A stretch of DNA of 64,000 nt, taken from Alcanivorax sediminis (lineage in GTDB: Bacteria > Pseudomonadota > Gammaproteobacteria > Pseudomonadales > Alcanivoracaceae). The stretch covers positions 2,356,001 through 2,420,000 of the forward strand of contig NZ_WIRE01000001.1 of assembly GCF_009601165.1 (NCBI RefSeq). The letters are read 5' to 3'. Under the pieces are notes generated by a model that had not been told where the DNA came from, searched no databases, and was given only the letters and a program-made list of their open reading frames with translations. Positions 44,768-53,559 of this stretch are shown in pieces; within the stretch, counting starts at the first letter, position 1; each line of letters starts with the position of its first letter. The position numbers and the translations under genes are program-made.

Positions 44768-44843
44768 GTCCCCTTCGTCTAGTGGCCTAGGACACCGCCC
44801 TTTCACGGCGGTAACAGGGGTTCGACTCCCCTAGGGGACGCCA
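44768..44843 (+). tRNA. tRNA-Glu (TTC)
   Basis: A 76-nt cloverleaf: GTCCCCTTCGTCTAGTGG, anticodon stem CCGCC/GGCGG with TTC, T-loop GGTTCGACTCC and an encoded CCA. Five bases after tRNA-Ala; both share one promoter and the terminator at 44851. Confidence 0.96.
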
Positions 44844-44850
44844 CATAAAG

Positions 44851-44880
44851 AAGCCTCACTCGCAAGAGTGGGGCTTTTTT
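44851..44880 (+). terminator. Terminator of tRNA operon
   Basis: AAGCCTCACTC, loop GCAA, GAGTGGGGCTT (one G-T pair) and a T-run to 44880. Confidence 0.88.
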
Positions 44881-44950
44881 ATTGGCCCCTCTGCGGCTTT
44901 AGCAGGCTTCACGCACCACGCCATTCTTAGCCCGGCTCCAGGCGACGCAT

Positions 44951-45730
44951 TTATGCTCCAGTGACGTCGCTGATATGCCTGGCCAGAGCCAGGATGTCGG
45001 GTTGGAGCAGGAAGTTGCCGCCAATTCTGTCCTCGTCTCCCTCGCGGTACTTTCCTGTTTTCACCAGGCACGCCTGCATGCCGCTATTCAGGGCGCCTTC
45101 CACGTCGCCATGGATATCGTCACCCACCATGAGTGTTTCTTCGGGAGTGGTGCCAAGACTGGCCATTACCTGCTCGAAGAAAGTGGGTGCAGGCTTGCCG
45201 GCGATAATGGCCGTTTGCCCGCTGGCATATTCAAGGGCCCGGACGAAGGGCCCGGCATCCAGGTGAAGGCCGTCATCCAGCTGGTAGTAACGGTTGTCAC
45301 CTATGGCGATCAGGGGGGCGCCGCTGTGAAGCAGTCGAAAGGCTGTATCAAGGTGCTGATAATCAAATTTTTTGCCTGCGTCGCCAACCAGTACGGCATT
45401 GGCGGGCTGAGCCTGAAGATCGATAAACTCCTTTTTCAGATTGGGGTGTATCAGGCAGTAGGGGTGTAACTGGTGTTGCGAGAGGTAATCGTGGGCGGCC
45501 TGGGGGGCGGTGAATAACTCCTCTGGGTCGATTTCCAGTTCCAGACTGGCCAGATCGTTGAGTATCTGTGCACGGCTGCGCTGGGAGGTATTGGTAGCGA
45601 AGCGCAAGGGGAGGCCTGTGGCACGGAGCCGTATCAGCGCTTCCCGTGCACCTGGCAGGGCATGTGGCCCTTGATAGAACACCCCAGCCAGATCCAGGCA
45701 AATGGCGCTGAGTGGCTGCGAAGCTGTCAT
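44951..45730 (-). CDS. HAD-IIA phosphatase, LHPP-like
   Basis: A 259-residue protein of the NagD/HAD-IIA group. Motif I is CLDLAGVFYQG, with nucleophile Asp but Ala where most HADs have the second Asp; the LHPP subgroup also lacks that residue (LDISGVLY, from memory). Motif II is FATNTS, the catalytic lysine is in AGKPAPTFF, and motif IV is LMVGDDIHGDVEGA. LHPP acts on phospholysine, phosphohistidine and pyrophosphate, but substrates of bacterial forms are uncertain. It is a single leftward gene between the tRNA operon and the RES toxin gene, 42 bp downstream of the toxin. Confidence 0.82.
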   Translation of the reverse strand: MTASQPLSAICLDLAGVFYQGPHALPGAREALIRLRATGLPLRFATNTSQRSRAQILNDLASLELEIDPEELFTAPQAAHDYLSQHQLHPYCLIHPNLKKEFIDLQAQPANAVLVGDAGKKFDYQHLDTAFRLLHSGAPLIAIGDNRYYQLDDGLHLDAGPFVRALEYASGQTAIIAGKPAPTFFEQVMASLGTTPEETLMVGDDIHGDVEGALNSGMQACLVKTGKYREGDEDRIGGNFLLQPDILALARHISDVTGA

Positions 45731-45772
45731 GGTGGCCTCCGTGGAATCCTCAGAATAGGCCGGTAACCGGGC

Positions 45773-46471
45773 TCAGCTCAAGCGGCGAATGGTCAAGGTA
45801 TGGGCAATTTTTTCACCATCCCAGACGTATTCATAATGGCTGGTGGGAATCACTTCACTGATCGGTTTGGGGGTGAGCAAGGCGAAGCAGGCGTTGCCCG
45901 GGGAACGCACGGATTCATAGTGAATGCCAGGCTCCTCGCGTTGGCGGAGATTGGCTCCTAACCGTTGGGCTTCAGAGTAATCCTCGCTAGCGTGCCAGTG
46001 GGTATAGTCATCGGCAGGGGTAATGTCTACCAGGTGGGCGCTAAACGCGGTTCTCAGGCCGCACATGACAATCCGGTCATACTTGAGTCCGTCGATGTTC
46101 TGAAAATAGCGTTGCTGGTGATAGCGGGTTTCGGCGATGGCGGTATTGATGTGGTCGGCGCAGTAGTAAACACCAAAATCACCGTTTGAAAATCGCGATC
46201 CTGCCGGGTTGATATGGACAAACGGCCCCAGAGCATAGTTACAGCCGGGAATACCCCACGGGCGTTGTTCTTCCGGTACCCGGTTGAGCTGCCCGACCTG
46301 TTGCTGCAGTCGCGGATTGGTGAGGGCCTGAACCGCAAACAGGGCGTCGAAATCTGTTTGATCGGCCACATCATCAAAGATATGAATGGGCGGGTACTTG
46401 CTGTTCACCAGTCGGTAGGCCGTCTGTTGCTGAAATGCTGTGTGTGGCAAATCGTTGATATTTACCCCCAT
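45773..46471 (-). CDS. RES-domain toxin (NAD+ phosphorylase family)
   Basis: A 232-residue toxin. The residues that name the family can be seen: Arg in TAYRLVNSKYPP and in GSRFSNGDFGVYYCA, Glu in AIAETRYH, and Ser in IHYESVRSPGNACFAL. RES toxins destroy cellular NAD+ with an ADP-ribosyltransferase-like fold. The start overlaps the upstream antitoxin gene by 10 bp, the standard arrangement for this type II pair. At 232 residues it is larger than the MbcT/ParT core (about 160-190); the N-terminal 50 residues (HIFDDVADQTDFDALFAV) are an extension seen in many proteobacterial members. Confidence 0.88.
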   Translation of the reverse strand: MGVNINDLPHTAFQQQTAYRLVNSKYPPIHIFDDVADQTDFDALFAVQALTNPRLQQQVGQLNRVPEEQRPWGIPGCNYALGPFVHINPAGSRFSNGDFGVYYCADHINTAIAETRYHQQRYFQNIDGLKYDRIVMCGLRTAFSAHLVDITPADDYTHWHASEDYSEAQRLGANLRQREEPGIHYESVRSPGNACFALLTPKPISEVIPTSHYEYVWDGEKIAHTLTIRRLS

Positions 46472-46869
46472 TGGCCGCCTCGCAGGCTGTCCAGTTGCCG
46501 GTGTACCTCGTAGAGGGCAGCCACCGTGCCACCTGTCATGATGTCCATGGGAGAGGCGCCATTGAAGAAGGCATTGTGGTTGGCCATGCGGACAAAGCCG
46601 TAAACGTTCTCCGGGTTGCCGAACAGGGTGCGTAGCGCCTGATGGATATTGAGCAGATAGCTGAGACGTTCAAGCAAATCCTGGCTGACCCGGGCGCTGT
46701 CCGGCTGAGCTTGATACTTGTGAAGGGTAGAGCGGCCTACCCCCAGTAGCGCCATTTTCTCTTTTTCGCTGCATTGCCAGAGAGCGAGAATGTTCAGTAC
46801 CGCACGTAGCGCGGCATGGCGAGCGCTGTCATCCAGACTGAGGGGTGAGGTGTTGTCGGCGATTTGCAT
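46462..46869 (-). CDS. Xre/MbcA/ParS-type antitoxin (DUF2384)
   Basis: A 135-residue protein starting at 46869 after GGGAGGCACC. The N-terminal half has a helix-turn-helix (EKEKMALLGVGRSTLHKYQ). The C-terminal half is the DUF2384 toxin-binding domain (ERLSYLLNIHQALRTLFGNPE; ANHNAFFNGASPMDIMTGG). It should neutralise the RES toxin encoded immediately downstream and repress the operon. A matching promoter and 22-bp palindrome lie upstream. Confidence 0.9.
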   Translation of the reverse strand: MQIADNTSPLSLDDSARHAALRAVLNILALWQCSEKEKMALLGVGRSTLHKYQAQPDSARVSQDLLERLSYLLNIHQALRTLFGNPENVYGFVRMANHNAFFNGASPMDIMTGGTVAALYEVHRQLDSLRGGQWG

Positions 46870-46895
46870 GGTGCCTCCCGTACAATATGTGTCCA

Positions 46896-46937
46896 ATTAT
46901 GATCCATTGCCAGATAAATGTCTATATATAGGCATTT
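46896..46937 (-). promoter_or_regulatory. Promoter and operator of the Xre-RES toxin-antitoxin operon
   Basis: On the minus strand, TAGACA (46919-46924) and CATAAT (46896-46901) are 17 bp apart, each one base off consensus, and place the transcript start about 20 nt before the antitoxin ATG. A 22-bp palindrome (46916-46937; arms AAATG and CATTT around CTATATATAG, one mismatch) covers the -35 box, where a repressor would block RNA polymerase. Confidence 0.7.
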
Positions 46938-47050
46938 ATAAATGGTTGGGCGACGGGTGGGGCGTGCACAAAATAAAGGCATGGTGTGCCGGGAGCAGGC
47001 GGGGCGTTGGCAAGTCTGCCCAAGATCGGGGCGGCGTTATCAGAGCGGAG

Positions 47051-47130
47051 TGACAGGAAGCGAGGATCAATACGCAAATTTGGACTCTGTATGGGCTCAG
47101 CCCGGGCGACCCGAAGCCGCGCTTCCTGCA
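47051..47130. repeat. Inverted repeat around a 57-nt loop
   Basis: CAGGAAGCG (47054-47062) and CGCTTCCTG (47120-47128) are perfect 9-bp complements in the gap after the HIBADH-family gene. It may fold as a long-loop terminator or be a decayed mobile fragment. Confidence 0.4.
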
Positions 47131-47135
47131 GAGGG

Positions 47136-48014
47136 TTACTCTCCCTTTTCTCTGAGTCTTCGCAGCAGCGAGGATGTGTCCCAGCGTCCGCCGCCCATGG
47201 CCTGGATCTCACGGTAGAAGTCATTCACCTGACGGGTAACAGGGAGGGCTGTGCCATTGTTGGCCGCCTCTTCCAGGCACATTTCCAGGTCTTTGCGCAT
47301 CCAGTCCACGGCAAATCCGTGCTCGTACTCATCGGCGAGCATGGTCTTGTGGCGATGGATCATTTGCCACGAGGAGGCGGCGCCGTGGCTGATGGTATCG
47401 AATACCTTGTCGGCATCAAGCCCTGCGTTTTGGGCGAACGCCATGCCTTCGGCGAGTGCTTCTACCAGCCCGGCAACACAGATCTGGTTGACCATCTTGG
47501 TGAGCTGACCACTACCGGCAGGCCCCATCAGGCTGCAGGCCCGGGCATAGTGTTGCAGCACAGGTGCTGCCTGCTCAAAGGTGGCTGCTTGGCCACCGCA
47601 CATGATCGAGAGCTGGCCATTCTCGGCCCCTTGCTGGCCACCTGAAACAGGCGCATCAATGAAATGTGCCTGCTGTTCGCGGCAGGCAGCGTCCAGTTCG
47701 CGGGCCATGGCCGCACTGGCCGTGGTGTGATCAATGAGGATGGCGCCAGGCTCCAGGCTTTCAAGAACGCCGCCCTTGCCAAGGGTGACCTGGCGCAAGT
47801 CATCATCGTTGCCGACACAGACGAAGACCATGCTGGCGCCACAGGCAGCCGCTGCGGGCGTCTTCTCGCAGGCTCCTGGGTAATCCTGTATCCACTGATC
47901 GGCTCGGCTGGCGGTGCGATTGAATACGGTCACTGACATGCCGGCATTTGCCAAGTGGCCTGCCATGGGATAGCCCATGGTGCCGAGACCGATAAAGGCG
48001 ACCTTGATCGTCAT
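47136..48014 (-). CDS. 3-hydroxyisobutyrate dehydrogenase-family oxidoreductase
   Basis: A 292-residue NAD(P)-dependent beta-hydroxyacid dehydrogenase. The N-terminal Rossmann motif is VAFIGLGTMGYPMAGHL; FIDAPVSGGQQGAENGQLSIMCGG is the substrate loop, and GQLTKMVNQ carries the catalytic lysine. The family includes GlxR (tartronate semialdehyde reductase), MmsB and GarR; the exact hydroxyacid cannot be fixed from these motifs. The ATG overlaps the end of the upstream SMP-30-like gene by 4 bp, so the two are translated together and may act on related sugar-acid or hydroxyacid substrates. Confidence 0.88.
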   Translation of the reverse strand: MTIKVAFIGLGTMGYPMAGHLANAGMSVTVFNRTASRADQWIQDYPGACEKTPAAAACGASMVFVCVGNDDDLRQVTLGKGGVLESLEPGAILIDHTTASAAMARELDAACREQQAHFIDAPVSGGQQGAENGQLSIMCGGQAATFEQAAPVLQHYARACSLMGPAGSGQLTKMVNQICVAGLVEALAEGMAFAQNAGLDADKVFDTISHGAASSWQMIHRHKTMLADEYEHGFAVDWMRKDLEMCLEEAANNGTALPVTRQVNDFYREIQAMGGGRWDTSSLLRRLREKGE

Positions 48015-49102
48015 TGTGCGGTTTCCTCCCGGCCTTCCGGTGCACCCAGCTGGTAGGCGGCAAACCGGGGCTCAGTGAGGCTGCCGAGGTAGAGAGTCTC
48101 GCCATGTTGCTCAACACTGGTAATCGGGGCAAAGGCGCCGTCACCGTTGTATTGCAGGTTATGAGTGACGTCTCCCTGCTCATTCAAGCCAAGTACAAAG
48201 CTGTAATGAACGGGCTGGGGTTGCAGGAACTGTGGCAGCCGGAAGGCAACCTTGCGTAACAGAGGCTTGTCGGACAGGGCGTCCAGCAGGGCGTTACGCG
48301 GGCTGAACAAGGCAACCCAGAAGGTGCCGTCACCATTAGAGGAAATGCCATCCGGAATGCCGGGCAGGTTTTCGAAGAACACATCATGAGTACCGGCCTT
48401 CTCGCCCTTGAGCCAGTAGCGAACGATCTGGTAGCTGCCAGTTTCATTCACCAGCACAAAGTCTTCCTCTTTCGAGAGTGCCACGCCATTGGCAAATTGC
48501 AGGCCATCCAGCAGGAGTTCCGCGTGCTCGCGGGCCGGGTCATATCGAATCAGTCGTCCATGGCCGCCATGTTCAAGCACGTCATCGCGGGCTTTCATGG
48601 CTGGGCCAAATTTGCTGGACGCGTCGGTAAAGTAAAGAACCCCGTTGCTATCGGCATCCACATCATCGGTAAAGCCGTAGTCGATACCATCAAGGGTGGT
48701 AGATAGGGGCATGATGGCGCCACTGGGGGAAATGCTCAGCAGCCCTTTGTAGCCATCGGCCACAATGAGATTGCCTTCGGGGTCAAAGTCGAGACCAAGC
48801 GGGCGGCCCTGGGTATTCGCGATCAGGTCCGGTTCTTTCCCTTCGGAATTGAAACGGACAATGCGACCATCATCATAGCCGACGTAAAGGCTGCCTTCTT
48901 TGTCGATGGCGACATCTTCAGGCCCGCTACCTTCCCCGAGGGCAAGCGTAGTGATGTTGGCCAGTGCGCTGTTGCTGGCATAACGGCCCTCCAGTTTGGG
49001 GGCTTCAGGTGCCTGCCAGGCAACGGGCTCAATGGGTACAGGCCAGAACAGCAGGTAGCCTGCCAGGGCGGCAATAATCAGTAGCGCGATAATTTTTTTC
49101 AT
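48011..49102 (-). CDS. SMP-30/strictosidine synthase-like beta-propeller protein, membrane-anchored
   Basis: A 363-residue protein with one N-terminal membrane helix (MKKIIALLIIAALAGYLLFW) and a periplasmic six-bladed propeller. Landmarks are EGSGPEDVAIDKEGSLYVG, QGRPLGLDFDPEGNLIVADG, DVDADSNGVLYFTDASSKFG and FANGVALSKEEDFVLVNET, as in strictosidine synthase-like and LRE-type hydrolases that cleave lactones or phosphoesters with bound calcium. The strictosidine synthase catalytic Glu is not expected in this group. It is first gene of a two-gene leftward operon with the dehydrogenase. Confidence 0.82.
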   Translation of the reverse strand: MKKIIALLIIAALAGYLLFWPVPIEPVAWQAPEAPKLEGRYASNSALANITTLALGEGSGPEDVAIDKEGSLYVGYDDGRIVRFNSEGKEPDLIANTQGRPLGLDFDPEGNLIVADGYKGLLSISPSGAIMPLSTTLDGIDYGFTDDVDADSNGVLYFTDASSKFGPAMKARDDVLEHGGHGRLIRYDPAREHAELLLDGLQFANGVALSKEEDFVLVNETGSYQIVRYWLKGEKAGTHDVFFENLPGIPDGISSNGDGTFWVALFSPRNALLDALSDKPLLRKVAFRLPQFLQPQPVHYSFVLGLNEQGDVTHNLQYNGDGAFAPITSVEQHGETLYLGSLTEPRFAAYQLGAPEGREETAQ

Positions 49103-49220
49103 GGGGGCTTCTGTTCGTTTGCAAGCGGAAGGAAGATGCTTGCATGGAGAAGGAGGCTAAGCAAATGAAGGCTGTTAATTTTGCAGTATCAGACTGTCTT
49201 GTTGGCGGGGCCCAGGCATA

Positions 49221-49248
49221 AAAAAAACCGCCCGAAGGCGGTTTTTTT
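49221..49248. terminator. Bidirectional terminator
   Basis: AAAAAAACCGCC, loop CGAA, GGCGGTTTTTTT. It ends gltA on the minus strand. Confidence 0.9.
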
Positions 49249-49264
49249 GGCGACAACATTGCGC

Positions 49265-50548
49265 TTACTTGCGCTCGTTGACCGGAACGAAAGGACGCTC
49301 GGCTTCGCCGGTGTACAGCTGGCGCGGACGGCCAATCTTGTACGGATTGGAGATCATTTCGTTCCAGTGTGCAATCCAGCCCACGGTACGAGACAGGGCA
49401 AAGATAACAGTGAACATGGACGTCGGAATTCCAATGGCTTTCAAAATGATGCCAGAGTAGAAGTCCACATTCGGGAACAGCTTCTTCTCTTTGAAGTAGG
49501 GGTCGCTCAGGGCGATCTCTTCCAGCTTCATGGCCAGTTCCAGCTGCGGATCGTTCACGCCCAGTTCCGCCAGAACTTCGTGGCAGGACTCACGCATTAC
49601 GGTGGCGCGCGGGTCGTAGTTCTTGTAAACGCGGTGACCGAAGCCCATCAGCTTGAACGGATCGTTCTTGTCCTTGGCCTTGGCAATGTAGGCATCGATG
49701 TTATCCAGGGAGCCGATCTCATCGAGCATGTTCAGTACAGCTTCGTTGGCGCCGCCGTGTGCCGGGCCCCACAGGGCGGAGATGCCAGCAGCGATACAGG
49801 CGAACGGGTTTGCACCGGAGGAGCCAGCCAGACGCACGGTAGAGGTAGAGGCGTTCTGCTCGTGATCAGCGTGCAGGATGAAAATGCGATCCATGGCCTT
49901 GGCCAGGGTGGGGCTGATCTTGGATTCTTCGCACGGGTTGCCGAACATCATGTGCAGGAAGTTTTCTGCGTAACCCAGGTCGTTGCGTGGGTACATGAAG
50001 GGCTGGCCCAGAGCGTACTTGTAGCACATGGCCGCGATGGTGGGCATCTTGGCAATCAGACGGTACGCGGTGATTTCACGATGCTGCGGGTTATTGATGT
50101 CCAGAGAGTCGTGATAGAAGGCAGACAGGGCGCCAACCACACCACACATGATGGCCATCGGGTGCGCATCGCGACGGAAGCCGTTGAAGAAGTTGCGGAT
50201 CTGCTCATGAACCATAGTGTGGTTCTTCACCGTGCTCACAAACTCTTCTTTCTGTTCTGCAGATGGCAGTTCACCGTACAGCAGGGTATAGCACACTTCC
50301 AGGTAATCGGATTTGCCTGCCAGCTCCTCGATGGAGTAGCCCCGATGCAGCAGCTTGCCTACTTCACCGTCGATGAAGGTGATCTTGGATTCGCAGGAAG
50401 CGGTGGAGGTAAAGCCCGGGTCAAAAGTGAAGACACCGTTGGCTACCAGGGAGGACACGTCGATAACGTCGCGGCCCAGAGTCGGGGAGTAGATAGGAAG
50501 GTCTAGATCCTTACCCTCTACATTAAGAGTGGCTTTCTTCTCGGTCAT
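49265..50548 (-). CDS. gltA: Citrate synthase (type II, hexameric)
   Basis: A 427-residue enzyme, the normal length of the NADH-sensitive gammaproteobacterial form; the start at 50548 is set by GGAGAGATTCCC. It condenses acetyl-CoA and oxaloacetate to citrate. Catalytic blocks: [34 protein letters not shown] and [15 protein letters not shown], then [16 protein letters not shown]. An N-terminal beta-domain of about 50 residues ([18 protein letters not shown]) is typical of type II enzymes. It is divergent from sdhCDAB across a 478-bp control region, and a palindrome lies about 105 bp upstream. Confidence 0.97.
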   Translation of the reverse strand: MTEKKATLNVEGKDLDLPIYSPTLGRDVIDVSSLVANGVFTFDPGFTSTASCESKITFIDGEVGKLLHRGYSIEELAGKSDYLEVCYTLLYGELPSAEQKEEFVSTVKNHTMVHEQIRNFFNGFRRDAHPMAIMCGVVGALSAFYHDSLDINNPQHREITAYRLIAKMPTIAAMCYKYALGQPFMYPRNDLGYAENFLHMMFGNPCEESKISPTLAKAMDRIFILHADHEQNASTSTVRLAGSSGANPFACIAAGISALWGPAHGGANEAVLNMLDEIGSLDNIDAYIAKAKDKNDPFKLMGFGHRVYKNYDPRATVMRESCHEVLAELGVNDPQLELAMKLEEIALSDPYFKEKKLFPNVDFYSGIILKAIGIPTSMFTVIFALSRTVGWIAHWNEMISNPYKIGRPRQLYTGEAERPFVPVNERK

Positions 50549-50650
50549 GGGAATCTCTCCATTGGCGGACAGGGAACATTCCTGCGAAGTAGCAGTGCAA
50601 ACTTCATCAAGGCAAGGAAGGTCCTCCAAAGCGCGGTGGAAGGTAAAGTT

Positions 50651-50668
50651 TTGACACACCTTTGTCAA
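50651..50668. promoter_or_regulatory. Palindrome upstream of gltA
   Basis: TTGACA-CACCTT-TGTCAA, perfect half-sites 6 bp apart, 103 bp before the gltA start. The minus-strand TTGACA may itself be the gltA -35 box, in which case the symmetry is incidental. Confidence 0.4.
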
Positions 50669-50840
50669 CGCGAACCGGGGAACTTGCGGGTCAGACTTTT
50701 GTAGGGTAAACAGCGTGTTACGGTTGTGGCACAATTCTGCGCCATCATGGTGCAGTGAGAATTTTCACGCTCCTATGATGGGCATCATTTAAAATCAACG
50801 CGTTAGATATACAGCTGCGTACATAAATGGTGCGCACTGT

Positions 50841-50869
50841 TTGTTTTGCGCAAGTTGCGGCGATATACT
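50841..50869 (+). promoter_or_regulatory. Probable promoter of sdhCDAB
   Basis: TTGTTT (50841-50846), a 17-bp spacer and TATACT (50864-50869). About 155 bp upstream of sdhC, which leaves room for a long leader. Confidence 0.5.
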
Positions 50870-51026
50870 GCCGCCCGTCAGAGCGCCTGGTGGCATTCTG
50901 ATGGAAGGGCCCACCCCGGCCCGGCAGCTTGTTGAGATCAGAGTCGGATTTTTTTGATCTCAGCTACGCTACCAAGTTCCCGACAACCGCCCCGCATGTA
51001 TGGGGCCCGGCTATAAGTAGGCTACC

Positions 51027-51401
51027 GTGAACGACAAGCGACCCGTTAACCTCGATCTGAGCACGATCAAGTTCCCGGTCACGGCTATAGCATCCATTAC
51101 CCACCGTGTAACCGGCGTTGCCATTTTCCTGGCGTTGCCGATTCTGCTGTGGATGCTGGATCGCTCCCTGGCGTCTCCCGAGAGCTTTGCGGACCTGAAA
51201 GAACTGATGACCTCCCCGCTGGTGAAGCTGGTGGTATGGGCCATTCTGGCTGTATTGCTGTATCACCTGGTGGCTGGTATCCGCCACCTTGTTATGGACA
51301 CCGGCGTTGGTGAAACCCTGGAAGGCGGCCGCCGTGGCGCCAAACTGGTCTTCATCATCTCTGCGGTGCTGATTCTGCTGGTAGGAGGTTGGATATGGTA
51401 A
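51027..51401 (+). CDS. sdhC: Succinate dehydrogenase cytochrome b556 subunit
   Basis: A 124-residue membrane subunit beginning with GTG. Three helices: about 20-42, 63-85 and 103-123. KFPVTAIASITHRVTGVAIFL carries the S-x-x-HR quinone-site motif, and LLYHLVAGIRHLVMD holds the haem-ligand histidine. It anchors the catalytic SdhAB pair and passes electrons to ubiquinone. It overlaps sdhD by 7 bp. First gene of sdhCDAB. Confidence 0.95.
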   Translation: MNDKRPVNLDLSTIKFPVTAIASITHRVTGVAIFLALPILLWMLDRSLASPESFADLKELMTSPLVKLVVWAILAVLLYHLVAGIRHLVMDTGVGETLEGGRRGAKLVFIISAVLILLVGGWIW

Positions 51402-51766
51402 CCCCTGTTACTAGTCTTGGCCGAAATGGCCTGTACGACTGGCTCATTCAGCGAGTTTCCGCTGTCATTATTGGTGTGTACCTGATCGGCATGCTGGGCT
51501 ATCTGATGTCCACTGGCGACCTGGATTACGGCAGCTGGAAGTCCTTTATGGGTTCCGTTTGCATGCAGATTGCCAACACTCTGCTGGTAATTTCCGTTGC
51601 TGCACATACCTGGGTAGGCCTGTGGGGCGTAACCACTGACTACCTGACCAGCCTGACCTTTGGTAAAGCCGCTACCGGCGTTCGCCTGATTGCTCAGTTG
51701 GCTATCGCTCTGGCTTTGGTTGTTTACCTGCTTTGGGGTCTGGTTCTGATCTGGGGAGGAGCGTAA
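51395..51766 (+). CDS. sdhD: Succinate dehydrogenase membrane anchor subunit
   Basis: A 123-residue protein; ATG 51395 is preferred to 51389 because AGGAGG lies seven bases upstream. Three membrane helices: about 20-38, 54-75 and 95-117. GRNGLYDWLIQRVSAVIIGVY is the conserved entry helix, and VAAHTWVGLWGVTTDYL carries the second haem-side His and the quinone-site Asp-Tyr. The start lies inside the end of sdhC, and sdhA begins 3 bp after its stop. Confidence 0.95.
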   Translation: MVTPVTSLGRNGLYDWLIQRVSAVIIGVYLIGMLGYLMSTGDLDYGSWKSFMGSVCMQIANTLLVISVAAHTWVGLWGVTTDYLTSLTFGKAATGVRLIAQLAIALALVVYLLWGLVLIWGGA

Positions 51767-51769
51767 TCC

Positions 51770-53545
51770 ATGTCCATTCGCACTATTACATTTGACGCTA
51801 TCGTCGTAGGTGGTGGTGGTGCCGGTATGCGCGCCTCACTGCAGATGGCCCAGTCCGGTTTCAAGACTGCGCTGATTTCCAAAGTTTTCCCGACTCGTTC
51901 GCACACCGTATCCGCCCAGGGGGGTATCACCTGTGCGATCGCGTCTGCCGATCCCAACGATGATTGGCGCTGGCACATGTACGATACCGTCAAGGGCTCC
52001 GATTACATCGGTGACCAGGACGCGATCGAGTACATGTGTAATGTAGGCCCTGAAGCGGTGTTCGAGCTGGACCACATGGGCCTGCCGTTCTCTCGTACTG
52101 AAGAAGGGCGCATCTATCAGCGTCCGTTTGGTGGTCAGTCCAAGAACTTCGGTGAAGGTGGCCAGGCTGCCCGTACCTGTGCCGCTGCTGACCGTACCGG
52201 TCACGCGTTGCTGCACACTCTTTACCAGCAGAACCTGAAGAACGGCACCCAGTTCTACAATGAGTGGTACGCCGCTGAACTGGTTAAGGACGATGAAGGC
52301 AATGTCTGTGGCGTCATCGCCATCGACATCGAGTCCGGCGAGACCGTGTTCTTCAAGGCCAAGGCAACCGTTTTTGCCACCGGTGGTTCAGGCCGTATTT
52401 ACGCCTCCACCACCAATGCCCTGATCAACACTGGCGACGGCGTGGGCATGGCCCTGCGTGCAGGCCTTCCGGTTCAGGACATTGAAATGTGGCAGTTTCA
52501 CCCGACCGGCATCGCCGGTGCAGGTGTACTGGTAACCGAAGGTTGCCGGGGCGAGGGTGGCTACCTGATCAACAAGGACGGCGAGCGTTTCATGGAGCGT
52601 TACGCGCCTAACGCAAAAGATCTGGCGTCCCGTGACGTTGTGGCCCGTTCCATGATGATGGAAATTCTGGATGGCCGCGGTGCCGGTCCGGATGGCGACC
52701 ACGTATTCCTGAAGCTGGACCACCTGGGTGAAGAAGTGCTGCACAGCCGCCTGCCGGGCATCTGTGAACTGGCCATTACCTTCGCCCAGACCGATCCGGT
52801 GAAGGAGCCGATCCCGGTTGTACCGACCTGTCACTACATGATGGGTGGTATCCCCACTAACGTTCACGGTCAGGCGATCAAGCTGTCTGGCGGCCACGAA
52901 GGTGAGGATCAGTTCGTTAACGGTCTCTTCGCGGTGGGTGAAGTAGCCTGTGTGTCTGTACATGGTGCGAACCGTCTGGGCGGTAACTCGCTGCTGGATC
53001 TGGTGGTATTCGGTCGTGCAGCCGGTCTGTTCATCGAAGATCAGCTTCGTCAGGGCATGACCCAGTACGAGCCGACCGATGCCAACATCGACCAGGCCAT
53101 GGCGCGTCTGAACCGTTGGGAATCTTCCACCGGTGGCGAATCCGTTCCTGCCCTTCGCAAGGAGCTGCAGAACGTGATGCAGAACCATTTCGGTGTATTC
53201 CGCAAGGGTGACCTGATGGCGGAAGGTGTGGCCAAGCTGGCTGACCTGCGCAAGCGTATCGCCAACGCTCACCTGGAAGACAAGAGCAAGCCGTTCAACA
53301 CCGCGCGAATTGAAGCGCTGGAGCTGGATAACTTGCTGGAAGTGGCTGAAGCGACTGCAATTGCTGCCGAAGGTCGTACCGAGAGCCGTGGCGCCCATTC
53401 CCGTTACGACTACCCGGATCGTGACGATGAGAACTGGCTGTGCCACTCCATCTTCGACCCGACAGCCAAAAAGCTGGGCAAGCGCGACGTGAACTTCAAG
53501 CCGAAGACTGTCGACACCTTCCAGCCCAAGGCTCGGACCTACTAA
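51770..53545 (+). CDS. sdhA: Succinate dehydrogenase flavoprotein subunit
   Basis: A 591-residue catalytic subunit that oxidises succinate to fumarate. FAD binding: [14 protein letters not shown] at the N-terminus. SHTVSAQGG contains the histidine that carries covalent FAD. Active-site blocks [15 protein letters not shown] and [14 protein letters not shown] are intact, as is [18 protein letters not shown]. The length matches E. coli SdhA (588). It forms the peripheral complex with SdhB on the cytoplasmic side of the membrane. Confidence 0.98.
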   Translation: MSIRTITFDAIVVGGGGAGMRASLQMAQSGFKTALISKVFPTRSHTVSAQGGITCAIASADPNDDWRWHMYDTVKGSDYIGDQDAIEYMCNVGPEAVFELDHMGLPFSRTEEGRIYQRPFGGQSKNFGEGGQAARTCAAADRTGHALLHTLYQQNLKNGTQFYNEWYAAELVKDDEGNVCGVIAIDIESGETVFFKAKATVFATGGSGRIYASTTNALINTGDGVGMALRAGLPVQDIEMWQFHPTGIAGAGVLVTEGCRGEGGYLINKDGERFMERYAPNAKDLASRDVVARSMMMEILDGRGAGPDGDHVFLKLDHLGEEVLHSRLPGICELAITFAQTDPVKEPIPVVPTCHYMMGGIPTNVHGQAIKLSGGHEGEDQFVNGLFAVGEVACVSVHGANRLGGNSLLDLVVFGRAAGLFIEDQLRQGMTQYEPTDANIDQAMARLNRWESSTGGESVPALRKELQNVMQNHFGVFRKGDLMAEGVAKLADLRKRIANAHLEDKSKPFNTARIEALELDNLLEVAEATAIAAEGRTESRGAHSRYDYPDRDDENWLCHSIFDPTAKKLGKRDVNFKPKTVDTFQPKARTY

Positions 53546-53559
53546 CGGAGAGTATTACG

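Larger units (their letters stand above)
50549..51026. other. Divergent control region between gltA and sdhC
   Basis: This 478-bp gap has no coding frame. It contains an 18-bp palindrome near gltA and a readable promoter for sdh; both are listed separately. Confidence 0.7.

Noticed and set aside
44951..45730. HAD protein judged inactive because the second motif I Asp is Ala
   Set aside because: The LHPP-type subgroup normally lacks that Asp while keeping phosphatase activity, so this alone is not evidence of decay.
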